The notes beneath the pieces are model-generated. The model had not been told where the DNA came from, ran no database searches, and saw only the letters and a list, made by a program, of their open reading frames with translations. This document shows, piece by piece, positions 42,864 to 52,405 of a stretch of 64,000 nucleotides of DNA. The DNA is from Edaphobacter lichenicola (lineage in GTDB: Bacteria > Acidobacteriota > Terriglobia > Terriglobales > Acidobacteriaceae): the NCBI RefSeq assembly GCF_014201315.1, contig NZ_JACHDY010000001.1:620001-684000 (forward strand), written 5' to 3'. The translations under genes and the position numbers were made by a program. How positions within the stretch are numbered: position 1 is the stretch's first letter; every line of letters starts with the position of its first letter.

Positions 42864-43757
42864 TCAGGCAAAGTTACTATCGTCTCCGCCACCCGACGCA
42901 TCATCCCCAAAATCCCCACTATCATCGAACGAAGCATCATCGCTAGAGCTATCCGAGTCGAAGCTGGCATCATCACCAGCACCCGTGTCTGCCCCATAAA
43001 GCGAGTCGCGATCGTTTGAGGACGTATCCGAGCCGCCACGCGATCCAACGTCCTTATCCTCTTGCTGCCCCAGCGACCTCTCATCCGCCGAGACATCGCG
43101 CCCTCCGCGATCATCGCCATAGTAGTTATTGACGATCTCCTCGGTCGGACGCTGACCACCCTCAAAGCCGCCCAAACCCTGGCCGCCGCCATACCCCGCC
43201 TCATGCCCAAACCCATGCATCAGCGACTCCACGCCCTCAAACGCCAGCGCTCCCGCCGCAACCCCAGCAGCCGTCTGCATAGCACCCCGCAGAAACCCAC
43301 CGCCGCCCATCCCCCGCGGAGCACCATACTGAGGCGGAGCATACTGCACCGGAGCCCCATACTGAGGAGCAGCGCCATACCCACCACCCACCGGAGCATA
43401 CGGCGGATAAGCCGGCCCCCCCTGTTGCGGATAGGCCTGCTGCGACGGAGGCGGCGGGGGTGGCGCAGGCTCCTCGTTGCGCCCCAGTAAACTCCCCAAA
43501 AAACTCGTCGCATGCTTCGGCTCTGGATGCTGTTGCATCTGCTCGATCTGCGCCTTCGCCTGCGTCAACTGTGCCTGCGCCTGCTCCAGCGCATACTTCT
43601 GCACCAGCACCGTCTGCGCCAGAATGTACAACGCATCCGGACTCCGTCCCAATCCCTGCTGCAGCATCTGTTCCGCGTCCGTATCTTTCTCTGCAAGCTG
43701 TGTCTTCTGGATGCGGTCGATCAGACCGCCAATCATGTCCTGTTCCTGAGGAGTCAT
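42864..43757 (-). CDS. DUF2076-domain protein
   Basis: 297 residues. The N-terminal 80 are the DUF2076 helical domain (MTPQEQDMIGGLIDRIQKT, EQMLQQGLGRSPDALYILAQTVLVQ, then a coiled coil ALEQAQAQLTQAKAQIEQM). Residues 95-190 are low-complexity Pro/Gly/Tyr/Gln (PPPPPPSQQAYPQQGG, QYGAPVQYAPPQYGAP). A hydrophobic stretch GAMQTAAGVAAGALAFEGVE follows. The last 60 residues are Asp/Ser-rich (DDASFDSDSSSDDASFDDSG), a strongly acidic tail. These are periplasmic or surface proteins of unknown function. ATG 43757 matches the family's start; a frame extends ten residues upstream. Confidence 0.9.
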   Translation of the reverse strand: MTPQEQDMIGGLIDRIQKTQLAEKDTDAEQMLQQGLGRSPDALYILAQTVLVQKYALEQAQAQLTQAKAQIEQMQQHPEPKHATSFLGSLLGRNEEPAPPPPPPSQQAYPQQGGPAYPPYAPVGGGYGAAPQYGAPVQYAPPQYGAPRGMGGGGFLRGAMQTAAGVAAGALAFEGVESLMHGFGHEAGYGGGQGLGGFEGGQRPTEEIVNNYYGDDRGGRDVSADERSLGQQEDKDVGSRGGSDTSSNDRDSLYGADTGAGDDASFDSDSSSDDASFDDSGDFGDDASGGGDDSNFA

Positions 43758-44105
43758 CTTCAATCCCTTTCCGTTATCCTGCACCAACTACTCACAGCGC
43801 CCGCACAAAATCTGTGGCTCACTTCCAATGGACGTACACCACGCCGCAACGTCGACACCAACAATCACCGGCAGTACAAAATAACATCCCGTCTCAATGC
43901 TCATAGGATGCTCCGCGCCTCTCTCAAGACAACCTACGCAGGCCAGTCTACTTTCGTTCACTCCTCGAACCCACGCGTTTCGTCATCCATCCTGACCTCG
44001 TCTGAGCCCTTCTTCAGCTTTACTTAAGATTCACCAGTTCCTAACACAGCCGGCATAGAGTCCTCTCCGTAACTCAGCACAAAAATCAACACCACGGAGA
44101 CACTA
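43758..44105. other. Non-coding spacer between divergent genes
   Basis: About 348 bases with no gene or repeat that I recognise. Promoters for the DUF2076 gene and for the secreted protein at 44106 must lie here. I could not place them. Confidence 0.45.
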
Positions 44106-45788
44106 ATGCAACCCCTCTTTCCGAAGTCAAAAGGTTCCTGGCAGACGCTCCTCAAAGGAGTCGCAGCGCTTTCCTTGGCCACTCTCGCCGGCATTCCCGC
44201 CAGCGCGCAGGATCGCGACCACGACGAACACATACACTTCTTCCCTGGCAATCTCGTCGTCAGCCGCAGTCTCTACAACAACAACGCCAACAACGTGAAG
44301 GTGGGAGCTTTACTCCCCCCGAACTGCGCCGACACCGTTGGTCCCTGCGTCGCTGCGGTCAACAACGGTACCTATCCCTTTGTCTTCAACAACGATACCG
44401 TCGACAGCAGCTTCGGCATCACCTCCAAGATCTACCTCGACCAGATCACCCCCTGGGGCTTCCTCCTCGACAGTCTTGAGGTGCCCAACAGCTCCCTGAG
44501 AGACATCAGTAGCGAGAGCAACCAGCTCGTGACCAGCTTCAGCTCAAAATCCGAGATCGCTCTCAACCTCTCCACCGATGGCAAACTCCTCACCTTCATG
44601 GGCTATGTCGCACCCATCGACGCCATCGATGCCTCCAACTCCAACACTCCCGGCGTCATCGATCCCTCCAACCCTGTAGGCGTCAGCTACTATCGCGCCG
44701 TCGCCACGGTCAACCGTTCCGGCAAGTTCACCTTCACCGAAACCAACGCCTATAGCGGCAACAACGGCCGCGCCGCCATCCTGAACAACACCAACGGCGC
44801 GAACTTCTTCTACACCGCCGGCAACGCAGGCAACGGCTCCAACCCTCAACCCAACGGCATCATCCTCGGCGCTGGTACGCAGATCATCGATCCCTCGAAG
44901 GCGCCTGAGAGCTTCCAGACCCCCACCGCTCCCACCCCTGTCGGCAGCTTCTCTGTCACCAAACTCGGCGACAAGGCCGACAAGATCGGCAAGGACGACA
45001 ATTTTCGCGGCCTGACCATCTTCAACAACGTCGTCTACTTCACCAAGGGTAGCGGAAGCAATGGCGTCGACACGGTGTACTTTATCGACACCACAGGCAC
45101 TGCATGCCCCAAAGGCGTGGGCGTTCCTGCCGTCGGAGCAACCCTGCCCATCTCTCCTCTTGCCTATGACGCAACAACTCTCCAGACCTCAGGCTTGCCG
45201 AGCAACATGTGCATTCTCGCCGGCTTCCCCACTGGGTTGGCAAAGACCGCCAACCCAGTCGCAGCTCCCTTCGGCCTCTGGTTTGCTAACGCAGAGACCC
45301 TCTACGTAGCTGATGAAGGTGACGGCTTCGCCGGCGATACCACCCTCTACACTCACGCTGCTGCACAGACCGCTGCTGGCATTCAGAAGTGGATCTTCAA
45401 CTCCTCGACCCAGACCTGGAACTTCGCTTACACGTTGCAAAACGGTCTAGAGCTTGGCGTTCCCTACACGGTCAACAAATACCCCGCCGGCACCAACTCA
45501 GCCACCGGCCTTCCCTGGGCGCCTGCCACCGACGGCGTCCGCAACATCACCGGCTCCGTCGATGGCGGTAAAGTCACCATCTACGGCATCACCTCCACCG
45601 TCAGCGGCAGCGGAGATCAGGGCGCCGATCCAAATCGCCTCGTAGCCGTCACCGACGTTCTCTCCAACACCGACGCGACAAAGGCCGCCACGGAGAAGTT
45701 CACCATCGTCCGTAAGGCCGACTTCGCCGAGGTCCTCCGCGGCGTCTCTTTCACCCCTGGCACATCATCGAACCACGATCGCTGGTAG
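44106..45788 (+). CDS. Secreted beta-propeller-like protein (560 aa)
   Basis: Signal peptide in residues 1-35 (LKGVAALSLATLAGIPASAQ) followed by DRDHDEHIHFFPGNLVVSRS, a histidine-rich lead. The rest is extended beta structure with blade-like strands (KLLTFMGYVAPIDA, RAVATVNRSGKFTFTETNAY, RGLTIFNNVVYFTKGSGSNG, PFGLWFANAETLYVADEGDG). Two or more Cys pairs (CADTVGPC, CPKG) are present. It resembles other extracellular acidobacterial proteins with NHL/PQQ-like folds, without assignable catalysis. The ATG follows CGGAG. A terminator follows the stop. Confidence 0.8.
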   Translation: MQPLFPKSKGSWQTLLKGVAALSLATLAGIPASAQDRDHDEHIHFFPGNLVVSRSLYNNNANNVKVGALLPPNCADTVGPCVAAVNNGTYPFVFNNDTVDSSFGITSKIYLDQITPWGFLLDSLEVPNSSLRDISSESNQLVTSFSSKSEIALNLSTDGKLLTFMGYVAPIDAIDASNSNTPGVIDPSNPVGVSYYRAVATVNRSGKFTFTETNAYSGNNGRAAILNNTNGANFFYTAGNAGNGSNPQPNGIILGAGTQIIDPSKAPESFQTPTAPTPVGSFSVTKLGDKADKIGKDDNFRGLTIFNNVVYFTKGSGSNGVDTVYFIDTTGTACPKGVGVPAVGATLPISPLAYDATTLQTSGLPSNMCILAGFPTGLAKTANPVAAPFGLWFANAETLYVADEGDGFAGDTTLYTHAAAQTAAGIQKWIFNSSTQTWNFAYTLQNGLELGVPYTVNKYPAGTNSATGLPWAPATDGVRNITGSVDGGKVTIYGITSTVSGSGDQGADPNRLVAVTDVLSNTDATKAATEKFTIVRKADFAEVLRGVSFTPGTSSNHDRW

Positions 45789-45817
45789 TCGGAGTTCACC
45801 CAAAACGCCTGTTCAAC

Positions 45818-45860
45818 AACGCATCGCGGCGGAGCCCCTCTCCCGCCGCGATGCGTTTAT
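45818..45860 (+). terminator. Rho-independent terminator
   Basis: AACGCATCGCGGCGG, a nine-base loop, then CCGCCGCGATGCGTTTAT: a 15-base perfect stem with a short T tail, 30 bases after the secreted-protein stop. Confidence 0.85.
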
Positions 45861-46040
45861 TCCGTCCATCTACACAAAACTCCCAAGATCAACAGAAAGC
45901 CTCTAGCACATCTCCTCTTTGGAGGTATATGAAGTAAGAGCGTAAGCGATATCACACCCGCCTCCTCCCGCTACCTCGAGGCCCCTGGCCGTCTTCCGCG
46001 GCTCTCCCAATCACGCAAAAGGATTGTAAGCTAGAACCCA

Positions 46041-47360
46041 ATGCCTTCCTCTTCCATCACGCAAACCATCCGTCCCGCGCGCAACTTCCAGGGCTCCCTC
46101 ACCCTCCCAGGCGACAAATCCATCTCCCACCGCTACGCCATGCTGGCCGGCCTCGCCGAAGGCACCACCCGCCTCTCCAACTTCTCCACCGGTGCCGACC
46201 CCCACTCCTCCCTCGCCTGTATGGAGGCACTCGGCGCAACCGTCGTCCACAAAGAAGACAAGACCATCGAGATCACCGGCACCGCCGGCAAATTCCAGCA
46301 GCCCTCCGCACCCCTCGACTGCGGTAACTCCGGCTCGACCATGCGTATGCTCGCCGGCCTTATCGCCCCTCATCCTCACACCTTCACTCTCATCGGCGAC
46401 CACTCCCTCACCCACCGGCCCATGGAGCGCATTCGCAAACCCCTCGGCCAGATGGGCGCAAAGATCGATCTCGTCGAAGGCCACGCCCCCATCACCGTCC
46501 ACGGCGGACCGCTTCACGCCATCGACTTCGACACCCCCATCCCCAGCGCCCAGGTCAAAACTGCGGTCCTCTTCGCCGGCCTCCAGGCCAACGGAACCAC
46601 CAGCCTCACCGAATCCATCCGCACCCGCAACCACTCCGAACACGCCCTCCAAGCCTTCGGCGCAACCCTCAACCGCACCAGCTCTCGAGGAGGAGAGGTA
46701 GCAAAGCTAAGCATCCCCGGTAACCAAACCCTGAAAGCAATCGACGCCACCATCCCCGGCGATATCTCCTCCGCTGCCTTCTTCCTCTGCGCCGCGCTCC
46801 TTTTTCGCGACTCTAACCTTATCCTCGACAGCGTCGGCATGAACCCAACCCGAGCCTCTCTGCTCGACGTCATCACCGCACTCGGCGGCAAGATCAAAGT
46901 CCTCAACGTCGAAGAGCACCATGGCGAACTCATCGGCACCATTCAAGTCAACGTCTCGCCCAACGGCCTCCGCGGCATGCACATCGGCGGAGCTCTCGCC
47001 GCCCAGATCATCGACGAACTCCCCGTCCTCGCCGCCATCGCCCCCTACACCCACGACGGCATCACCATCCGCGACGCCAAAGAGCTTCGCGTCAAAGAGT
47101 CCGATCGCATCGCTCTGGTCGCAAAAAACCTCCGCGCCATGGGAGCCGAACTCACCGAGCACGAGGACGGCTTGGTGATCCCCGGCAACCAGAGCCTTCA
47201 CGGAGCACAGATCGACTCTGGCACCGATCACCGCATCGCCATGGCCTTCTCCATCGCCGCCCTGCGTGCCACCGGAAACACCGAGATCCACGGAGCCGAA
47301 TCCGCCGCCATCAGCTTCCCCGAGTTCTTCACCCATCTCGACAATCTCTGCCAACGCTGA
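46041..47360 (+). CDS. aroA: 3-phosphoshikimate 1-carboxyvinyltransferase (EPSP synthase)
   Basis: The sixth step of the shikimate pathway: shikimate 3-phosphate plus PEP gives EPSP. 439 residues. LPGDKSISHRYAML (about residues 21-34) holds the phosphate-binding Lys/Ser/Arg. LDCGNSGSTMRMLAG (about 93-107) is the PEP site signature. HALQAFGA, IPGDISSAAFFLCAALLF and the second signature LRVKESDRI (about 352-360) follow. The lead PGDKSISHR is of the bacterial type with a conserved Gly region close to GNSGSTMR, which corresponds to class II-like enzymes. The 180 bases upstream show no other feature. Confidence 0.96.
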   Translation: MPSSSITQTIRPARNFQGSLTLPGDKSISHRYAMLAGLAEGTTRLSNFSTGADPHSSLACMEALGATVVHKEDKTIEITGTAGKFQQPSAPLDCGNSGSTMRMLAGLIAPHPHTFTLIGDHSLTHRPMERIRKPLGQMGAKIDLVEGHAPITVHGGPLHAIDFDTPIPSAQVKTAVLFAGLQANGTTSLTESIRTRNHSEHALQAFGATLNRTSSRGGEVAKLSIPGNQTLKAIDATIPGDISSAAFFLCAALLFRDSNLILDSVGMNPTRASLLDVITALGGKIKVLNVEEHHGELIGTIQVNVSPNGLRGMHIGGALAAQIIDELPVLAAIAPYTHDGITIRDAKELRVKESDRIALVAKNLRAMGAELTEHEDGLVIPGNQSLHGAQIDSGTDHRIAMAFSIAALRATGNTEIHGAESAAISFPEFFTHLDNLCQR

Positions 47361-47415
47361 GCCGCCGCCTTCAACACCTGCAATTTGCTAAGCTGATTTC
47401 AATCTCCCAAGGTCC

Positions 47416-48531
47416 ATGCAAACACCCGCGGGCGGCTCCCGCCCCATCCTCATCACCGAGATCGAGCAGTTCGGCGGCTCCGAGCGCAGCGTCCTCGCGC
47501 TCTCCCGCTGGCTCCATCAACGCAACCTGCCCAATCACGTCGTCACCTACTTCGACCGCTGCAACCTCGCTCAATACGCCACCCACCCCCTGCAGGTCGT
47601 CGAGCTCAATCCCGCACCAGGACCACGCAACAAGATCGCCTCCCTCCGCACCTACTTCAACCAGCAGTCTCCAAACTCACCCAAACCACTCGCCTCCGGC
47701 TATCAACCTGCCCTTCACGCAACCCTCGCCGGACAACGCGGATTCCACACCCTCATGCACGACACGCCCTCTCTCTTCGGAGATCAGGAGACCCGCAGCC
47801 TCTCCACAAGCCTGCGCATCGCCGTCTCAAATCGCATCATCGGCTACGGCCTGCGCTCCGGCGGCAACACCATCGTCACCAGCGAGTATCTCCGCAGCGA
47901 ATGCCGCAAGGACTTCAACATCGACGCAAAGATCGCCCGCATGGGCGGCCTCGTCACCAGCACCTCAGCCCCTCTCGTTCACCCGGTAAACGACCGGCTC
48001 CGAATGTTCTCTGTCTGCCGCATCGAGCCCAACAAGCGCATCGACTGGATCATCCGCGCCCTCGCCGAACTGGAGCGCGGCAACAAACCACTCTCCTCCG
48101 TCATCGACTGGAGACTCGACCTCGCCGGCAAAGGCTCCCTCATCCCAAGCCTTACCCAGATGGCACAAACCCTCGGCATCGGCGACCGCATCCACTTCCA
48201 CGGCTTCGTTCCCGATGACGATCTCGAGCGGCTCTTCTCACAGACCCACCTCTTCCTCATGCCCGCCGTTCAAGGCTACGGAATCCCCGCCATCGAATCG
48301 CTCCACCGCGGCATTCCTGTCCTGCTCCATCGCGAATCCGGCGTCAGCGACATTCTGCTCGACACCCCCTGGGCAACCGTCTTCACCGGAGGGGAAGAAA
48401 ACATGACCCCAGCCCTCCAATCTGCGATCGAAGGCATCCTCCAGGGCAAGCATCACGCCGTCCCACAGCCTCATCTCCCCACCGAAGACGAATGGGCCGA
48501 ACGGGTCGCAACCCTTTGCAATTGGTTGTAA
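47416..48531 (+). CDS. Glycosyltransferase, family 4 type
   Basis: 371 residues with a GT-B fold. The N-terminal part shows EIEQFGGSERSVLALSRWLH (about 15-34), the substrate-binding start typical of GT4, and SEYLRSECRKDFNIDA in the middle. The C-terminal nucleotide-sugar domain has MFSVCRIEPNKRIDWIIRAL, LDLAGKGSL, IHFHGFVPDDDLERLFSQTHLF and the E-x7-E pair PAVQGYGIPAIESLHRGIPVL. It most likely transfers a sugar to a lipid or polysaccharide acceptor at the cytoplasmic face. Donor and acceptor cannot be read. It follows aroA by 55 bases, which may be chance. Confidence 0.9.
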   Translation: MQTPAGGSRPILITEIEQFGGSERSVLALSRWLHQRNLPNHVVTYFDRCNLAQYATHPLQVVELNPAPGPRNKIASLRTYFNQQSPNSPKPLASGYQPALHATLAGQRGFHTLMHDTPSLFGDQETRSLSTSLRIAVSNRIIGYGLRSGGNTIVTSEYLRSECRKDFNIDAKIARMGGLVTSTSAPLVHPVNDRLRMFSVCRIEPNKRIDWIIRALAELERGNKPLSSVIDWRLDLAGKGSLIPSLTQMAQTLGIGDRIHFHGFVPDDDLERLFSQTHLFLMPAVQGYGIPAIESLHRGIPVLLHRESGVSDILLDTPWATVFTGGEENMTPALQSAIEGILQGKHHAVPQPHLPTEDEWAERVATLCNWL

Positions 48532-48540
48532 CCAAAACCG

Positions 48541-49065
48541 TTACATTTTGTAGCGGCCCATGTCATCGTCATTCAGGTTCTCAAGCCACCGCCGCATCTC
48601 CTCAGCATTCACATTCGGTGTGCCGCTGGCAGCCTGCTTCGAGCTTTCAAGTACCGTTCGATTGACATAGATAGGGCAGTCCCACCGCAGCGCCAGCGCA
48701 ATCGCATCCGACGGCCGCGCATCCATCGTCACCGTCTCGCCCGCATGATCCATCCAGATCACCGCAAAAAACGTATCATCCCGCAGCTCCGATACCACCA
48801 CCTTGCGCACCTCGGCATTCAGCCCACGAGCCATGTTCTGCAGCAGGTCGTGTGTCATCGGACGCGGCGTAGCCGTCTTCTCCAACTCCAGCGCAATCGC
48901 ATTCGCCTCAAAAATCCCCACCCAGATCGGCAGCACCAGATCGCTCCCAACATCCTTCAGCACAATGATGGGCATGTTCGTGACCGGGTCCATCATGAGC
49001 CCGCGGATCTGCATCTCCACTTCATCAGGAGCCTGCACGACGGGTTGAACCGAAGAGGGATTCAT
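48541..49065 (-). CDS. Bifunctional nuclease (BFN/DUF151) family protein
   Basis: 174 residues. The DUF151 domain covers about residues 16-135: MQIRGLMMDPVTNMPIIVLK, then LPIWVGIFEANAIALELEK, MTHDLLQNM, VVVSELRDDTFFAVI and the key block SRPSDAIALAL-like sequence DARPSDAIALALRW. The family is reported to have DNase and RNase activity in some members. Bacterial roles are unclear. The C-terminal 35 residues end EEMRRWLENLNDDD. Its ATG overlaps the miaB stop by one base (TGATG on the minus strand), so miaB and this gene are translationally coupled. Confidence 0.92.
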   Translation of the reverse strand: MNPSSVQPVVQAPDEVEMQIRGLMMDPVTNMPIIVLKDVGSDLVLPIWVGIFEANAIALELEKTATPRPMTHDLLQNMARGLNAEVRKVVVSELRDDTFFAVIWMDHAGETVTMDARPSDAIALALRWDCPIYVNRTVLESSKQAASGTPNVNAEEMRRWLENLNDDDMGRYKM

Positions 49066-50459
49066 CAGTTAAGCACCACAAAATCCGCAGCGCGTTGCAC
49101 CGCCACAAAAGGCAAAGGGTCCGCCTCGGCGATCGCCTCACCCACCAGGCAGTTCGGCAGAGTCTGCGTAATCCGCACCGGCAGATAACTCCCAATCGGA
49201 GGCTGAGCCTGCACAATCTGCGCACCAATTCTTGAGACAGCAAAGTTCACCGTCTTATTCTGCGAGCTCCGGCCGACCACCTGGTTGCGCGAAGGATTGT
49301 AGCTCTCCACCATCACCTCCTGCACCTCGCCCAAATGCCGTCCATAGTGCTCCCGCTGAATCTCTCGCTGCCGGTCCATCAAAATCCGCAACCGCTCCGA
49401 CTTCACCTCATCCGGAATACTGTCCGCCATCGTCACCGCAGGCGTGTTCGGTCGCGGCGAAAACTTGAACGCAAATACCGCGTCATACTTCACCTCGCCC
49501 ACCAGCGTAATGGTCTCCTCAAAGTCCGCGTCCGTCTCGCCCGGAAAACCCACGATCATGTCGCTGGTAATGCTGATGTCGCGCTTCGCCGCCTTGATCC
49601 AGCTCATTCGCTCCAGATACCACTCCCGCGTATACTCCCGCGACATAGCCTTCAGCACGGCGGTCGACCCTGACTGCACCGGCAGATGAATATGGTCGCA
49701 GAGCGTCGCCGTATCGTCGATCGCCTGCACAATGTCCCGCGAAAAGTCTCGCGGATGCGAAGTCGTAAACCGCACACGCCGAATCCCTGGCAGCTCCCCA
49801 ACCGCAACCAGCAGCTCCGCAAACGACATCCGCCCCGAAGGATCACGGTACGAGTTCACATTCTGACCGAGAAACTGAATCTCCGTGAACCCAAGGTCCA
49901 CCATCTTCTTCGCCTCAACCAGCACCGAAGCCGCAGTCCGGCTGCGCTCCTTGCCCCGCGTATAAGGCACCACGCAGTAAGCGCAAAACTTGTCGCAACC
50001 CTCAATAATTGTGATGTACCCACGATGCGGATTCGACCGCGCCGTAAACTCCGTCTCAAACGTCAAGTCCGTCAGCCGGTCATCGAGCCCCGTAATCCGC
50101 TCTTCCCCAGCCTCCAGCCGCCGCAGCATCTCCGGCAGATTCCGATACGAAGCCGACCCCGCCACCATCGACACATACGGAGCCTTCTCGAAGATCTTCT
50201 CGCCCTCCTGCTGAGCGACGCAGCCCAGCACGGCGAACTTCTTCCCCTCACCCTGCAGCTTCTTGTACTCATTCAGTCGGTGAAACACCTTCTGCTCCGC
50301 CTTATCGCGAATCGAACAGGTGTTATACAAGATCAACCCGGCAGCGTCTTCATCCTGCACACGGGCATACCCCTGCTGCTCCAGCGTCCCGATGACCTTC
50401 TCCGAGTCATGGGCGTTCATCTGGCAGCCAAACGTCTCAATATAAAAAGTCTTACTCAC
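49065..50459 (-). CDS. miaB: tRNA-2-methylthio-N6-dimethylallyladenosine synthase
   Basis: A radical SAM methylthiotransferase that adds a methylthio group to i6A37 in tRNAs reading UNN codons. 464 residues. The UPF0004 domain has the three cluster cysteines in ETFGCQMN, YNTCSIRDKA and AVLGCVAQ. The radical SAM CxxxCxxC is GCDKFCAYCVVPY (about 157-169). The TRAM domain ends the protein (VMVESYNPSRNQVVGRS). The start is GTG at 50459 (VSKTFYIETFGC); upstream frame to 50522 is not family-like. Confidence 0.96.
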   Translation of the reverse strand: MSKTFYIETFGCQMNAHDSEKVIGTLEQQGYARVQDEDAAGLILYNTCSIRDKAEQKVFHRLNEYKKLQGEGKKFAVLGCVAQQEGEKIFEKAPYVSMVAGSASYRNLPEMLRRLEAGEERITGLDDRLTDLTFETEFTARSNPHRGYITIIEGCDKFCAYCVVPYTRGKERSRTAASVLVEAKKMVDLGFTEIQFLGQNVNSYRDPSGRMSFAELLVAVGELPGIRRVRFTTSHPRDFSRDIVQAIDDTATLCDHIHLPVQSGSTAVLKAMSREYTREWYLERMSWIKAAKRDISITSDMIVGFPGETDADFEETITLVGEVKYDAVFAFKFSPRPNTPAVTMADSIPDEVKSERLRILMDRQREIQREHYGRHLGEVQEVMVESYNPSRNQVVGRSSQNKTVNFAVSRIGAQIVQAQPPIGSYLPVRITQTLPNCLVGEAIAEADPLPFVAVQRAADFVVLN

Positions 50460-50552
50460 ACCTACAGTATAGCCGTTCGCTAACTCTCGATTGACAGGGG
50501 GTTGGCAGCGCCAAGGGTTCACAGGGATTAGTTTTGAAGAGTTTGATTTTGG

Positions 50553-50774
50553 CTATCTTTCTTTTATAAGCACCGCTATAAAACCGACGCCCAAACAGAT
50601 GAATCCGCAGATGGAAAGATAGGCCATGCCCGAGAGAAAGAACGTTATGGCATCCTGCGATTGACCCAAGCGGTTGTCCTCGTGGATGGAGCAGCCAAGG
50701 CAGAAGAGTAATGCGCTCGCTAACGAGGCTAAACAGTACAGGCCGATCCGTAAAGACAATCTCATGCCAACCAT
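50553..50774 (-). CDS. Small membrane protein with two helices (73 aa)
   Basis: From ATG 50774 the frame gives MVGMRLSLRIGLYCLASLAS. Helix 1 is at about 9-28 (GLYCLASLASALLFCLGC). A polar loop with a possible acidic turn (SIHEDNRLGQSQDA) leads to helix 2 at about 45-68 (LSICGFICLGVGFIAVLI), followed by KER. LFCLGC could be a poor lipobox. The coding sequence is plausible but unsupported by a clear Shine-Dalgarno. Confidence 0.5.
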   Translation of the reverse strand: MVGMRLSLRIGLYCLASLASALLFCLGCSIHEDNRLGQSQDAITFFLSGMAYLSICGFICLGVGFIAVLIKER

Positions 50775-51523
50775 GCTCTCAGGTAGTCGGCAAAAGCGGG
50801 AAGCTAATTTCAGAGACCGCCGTTCGCTAAGTCTTACCTGACACCGGCTTGGTGGTGTGCGGAGCGCCAGGCCTTTCAAAATTGCTTGTCACCGGAAGGC
50901 TTGCCACCGCGAGATTTGAGGTTGTGTGAACAGCTTGCTACTTAAGCGTCAATGGGCACACTCGCCCTGTGCCCATCTCGCTTCTAGGAATCGACCCTAT
51001 GGAATCAGCCCTCATTGCACTTCTGACAACTGTCGCCATGCTGCACCATAGCGTTATAGGTCCATAAAAGTTCTGCACGGCTGCCGCTCGTCCTGCGCTT
51101 ACCTAAAGTGTTCACGCACTCACGGGCGGCCTTCAGAAAACTCCGTGCAAGCTCCATACCCTCATCGCACGCCGGTCTCTTCTCAAGGTTTGGCCAGGAG
51201 GAGAGAAGTTGACTTTGGTTCATTACCATCAGCTATAACCTACCCTTTCAATTTTGCATTGCCATTCTGTCGTTAGCGGAGCCGCCACGACGGCCCTCTC
51301 CCTATGGTGATTGCGGCTTGAAGAACGTTTCCTCTGTCTCTTCTTTAGACGCAGACGCTCCTCCAAATTCCCCAATTTTTTGGAGCCGATCATCTTGACT
51401 TTCACGTTAGATTCACACACCGACGAAGCGCATCTTCGGCTCCGCTCGACACACCTGCGCAACCCCGACCAGTGCTGGCGATGCGGGAATAAACGACTGT
51501 TCTCTGTCTAAGTTGTTGAAGAT
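50775..51523. other. Sparse region between miaB and the tRNA genes
   Basis: About 750 bases with only the two weakly supported small genes around it. The parts 50775-51004 and 51230-51523 hold no repeat or hairpin that I can support. The short frames on both strands near 51230-51510 are rich in Arg/Ser and look non-coding. Confidence 0.45.
51005..51229 (-). CDS. Small hypothetical protein (74 aa)
   Basis: The chain MVMNQSQLLSSWPNLEKRPA is followed by a helical part (GMELARSFLKAARECVNTLG, RTSGSRAELLWTYNAMVQHG) and ends in a CxxC pair (DSCQKCNEG) that could bind metal. The amphipathic helices make coding plausible. GGGTAGG lies about 15 bases before the start, which is rather far; the second ATG (51223) is an alternative. 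Confidence 0.45.
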   Translation of the reverse strand: MVMNQSQLLSSWPNLEKRPACDEGMELARSFLKAARECVNTLGKRRTSGSRAELLWTYNAMVQHGDSCQKCNEG

Positions 51524-51600
51524 TGGTAGCGCCAACGGGGATCGAACCCGTACTCTCAGCCTTGAAAGGGCCGCGTGTTAACCAGTTACACCATGGCGCC
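51524..51600 (-). tRNA. tRNA-Glu (anticodon TTC)
   Basis: On the minus strand: acceptor GGCGCCA, D-arm GGTGTAACTGGTTAACAC, anticodon arm CGGCCCTTTCAAGGCTG with TTC in the loop, T-arm GTTCGATCC, 3' acceptor TGGCGCT, A73 and an encoded CCA. It has 77 bases including CCA. It reads GAA codons (and GAG by wobble). Confidence 0.96.
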
Positions 51601-51627
51601 AAAACACTAATTGCAGAAGGAAAGGAT

Positions 51628-51704
<77 letters not shown>

Positions 51705-51802
51705 AGAAACCAGACAGGAGAGGAACTTCTCCACTGCGATAAACAAATTATATCAGCTAACGACGCTGCTGAGCGACCCGCGCCCCTCTGAAAAAGAAGC
51801 CT

Positions 51803-52078
51803 TTACAGCCCCAGCTTCTTCACCTCGTCGTTGTAGTACTTGCGGTACAGGATGTCCCACTCCTGCGACCCTTCCACGATGATCTTTCGCTGCGAAGCAA
51901 TCTTCTGCCGCGCCGCCGCGTCGATCTTCGTCTCTTCCATCAGCAGCTTCTCCAGAGCCTTCCTAGCCTCCTGACGAATCGTGTTCCGATCCTCCAGAAA
52001 GTCGACCTCCGGAATCTCCGCCAGGGTATCGGCCACCGTATGGGCCAGCTTGTTCAGCTTGTCGCGAGAGATTCTCAC
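51803..52078 (-). CDS. DUF507 family protein (91 aa)
   Basis: MRISRDKLNKLAHTVADTLA opens the typical DUF507 helix. VDFLEDRNTIRQEARKALEKL and EEKID-like residues follow, and the end is ILYRKYYNDEVKKLGL. It is soluble, helical and basic. The function is unknown. Its start overlaps the stop of the upstream DUF507 paralogue by four bases. The pair occurs widely in Acidobacteriota and related phyla. Confidence 0.88.
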   Translation of the reverse strand: MRISRDKLNKLAHTVADTLAEIPEVDFLEDRNTIRQEARKALEKLLMEETKIDAAARQKIASQRKIIVEGSQEWDILYRKYYNDEVKKLGL

Positions 52079-52353
52079 AGCACCGCCTTGTACTTGCGGG
52101 CCAACTCGTTCTTCACCTTTTTGAACATCTCCGGATAGCTCGCGCCGGTCTTGCGCATGTCATCCTGAAACGCCTCAAGGATCACGCGAACCTCATCGTT
52201 GATCCGGTCTTCCAGCGCCAGCTCATCCACCATTCCCGCAGTGACGCGTTCGTTGACAACAGCCGGTTTGTCGGTGTGGATCATCTTCTCGGCGACTAAA
52301 TGCTTAACCGTCTGGCGCGCCAGGTATCCAACGTAATCTTTTGAAAAAATCAT
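52075..52353 (-). CDS. DUF507 family protein (92 aa), upstream partner
   Basis: Starts MIFSKDYVGYLARQTVKHLV and has a layout parallel to that of its neighbour: VTAGMVDELALEDRINDEVR, VILEAFQDDM, and FKKVKNELARKYKAVL. The ATG at 52353 fits the family. Two upstream ATG starts are possible but add a non-conserved tail. The two related proteins in one operon may form a heteromer (inference). Confidence 0.88.
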   Translation of the reverse strand: MIFSKDYVGYLARQTVKHLVAEKMIHTDKPAVVNERVTAGMVDELALEDRINDEVRVILEAFQDDMRKTGASYPEMFKKVKNELARKYKAVL

Positions 52354-52405
52354 TTGACTTTCCTTCGAATATACCACGCGACACAGCGCATCTCGCCTCT
52401 ATCCA

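Noticed and set aside
51229..51511. Short Arg/Ser-rich frames on both strands before the tRNA genes
   Set aside because: No ribosome sites, no similarity to known proteins and a composition typical of non-coding DNA.
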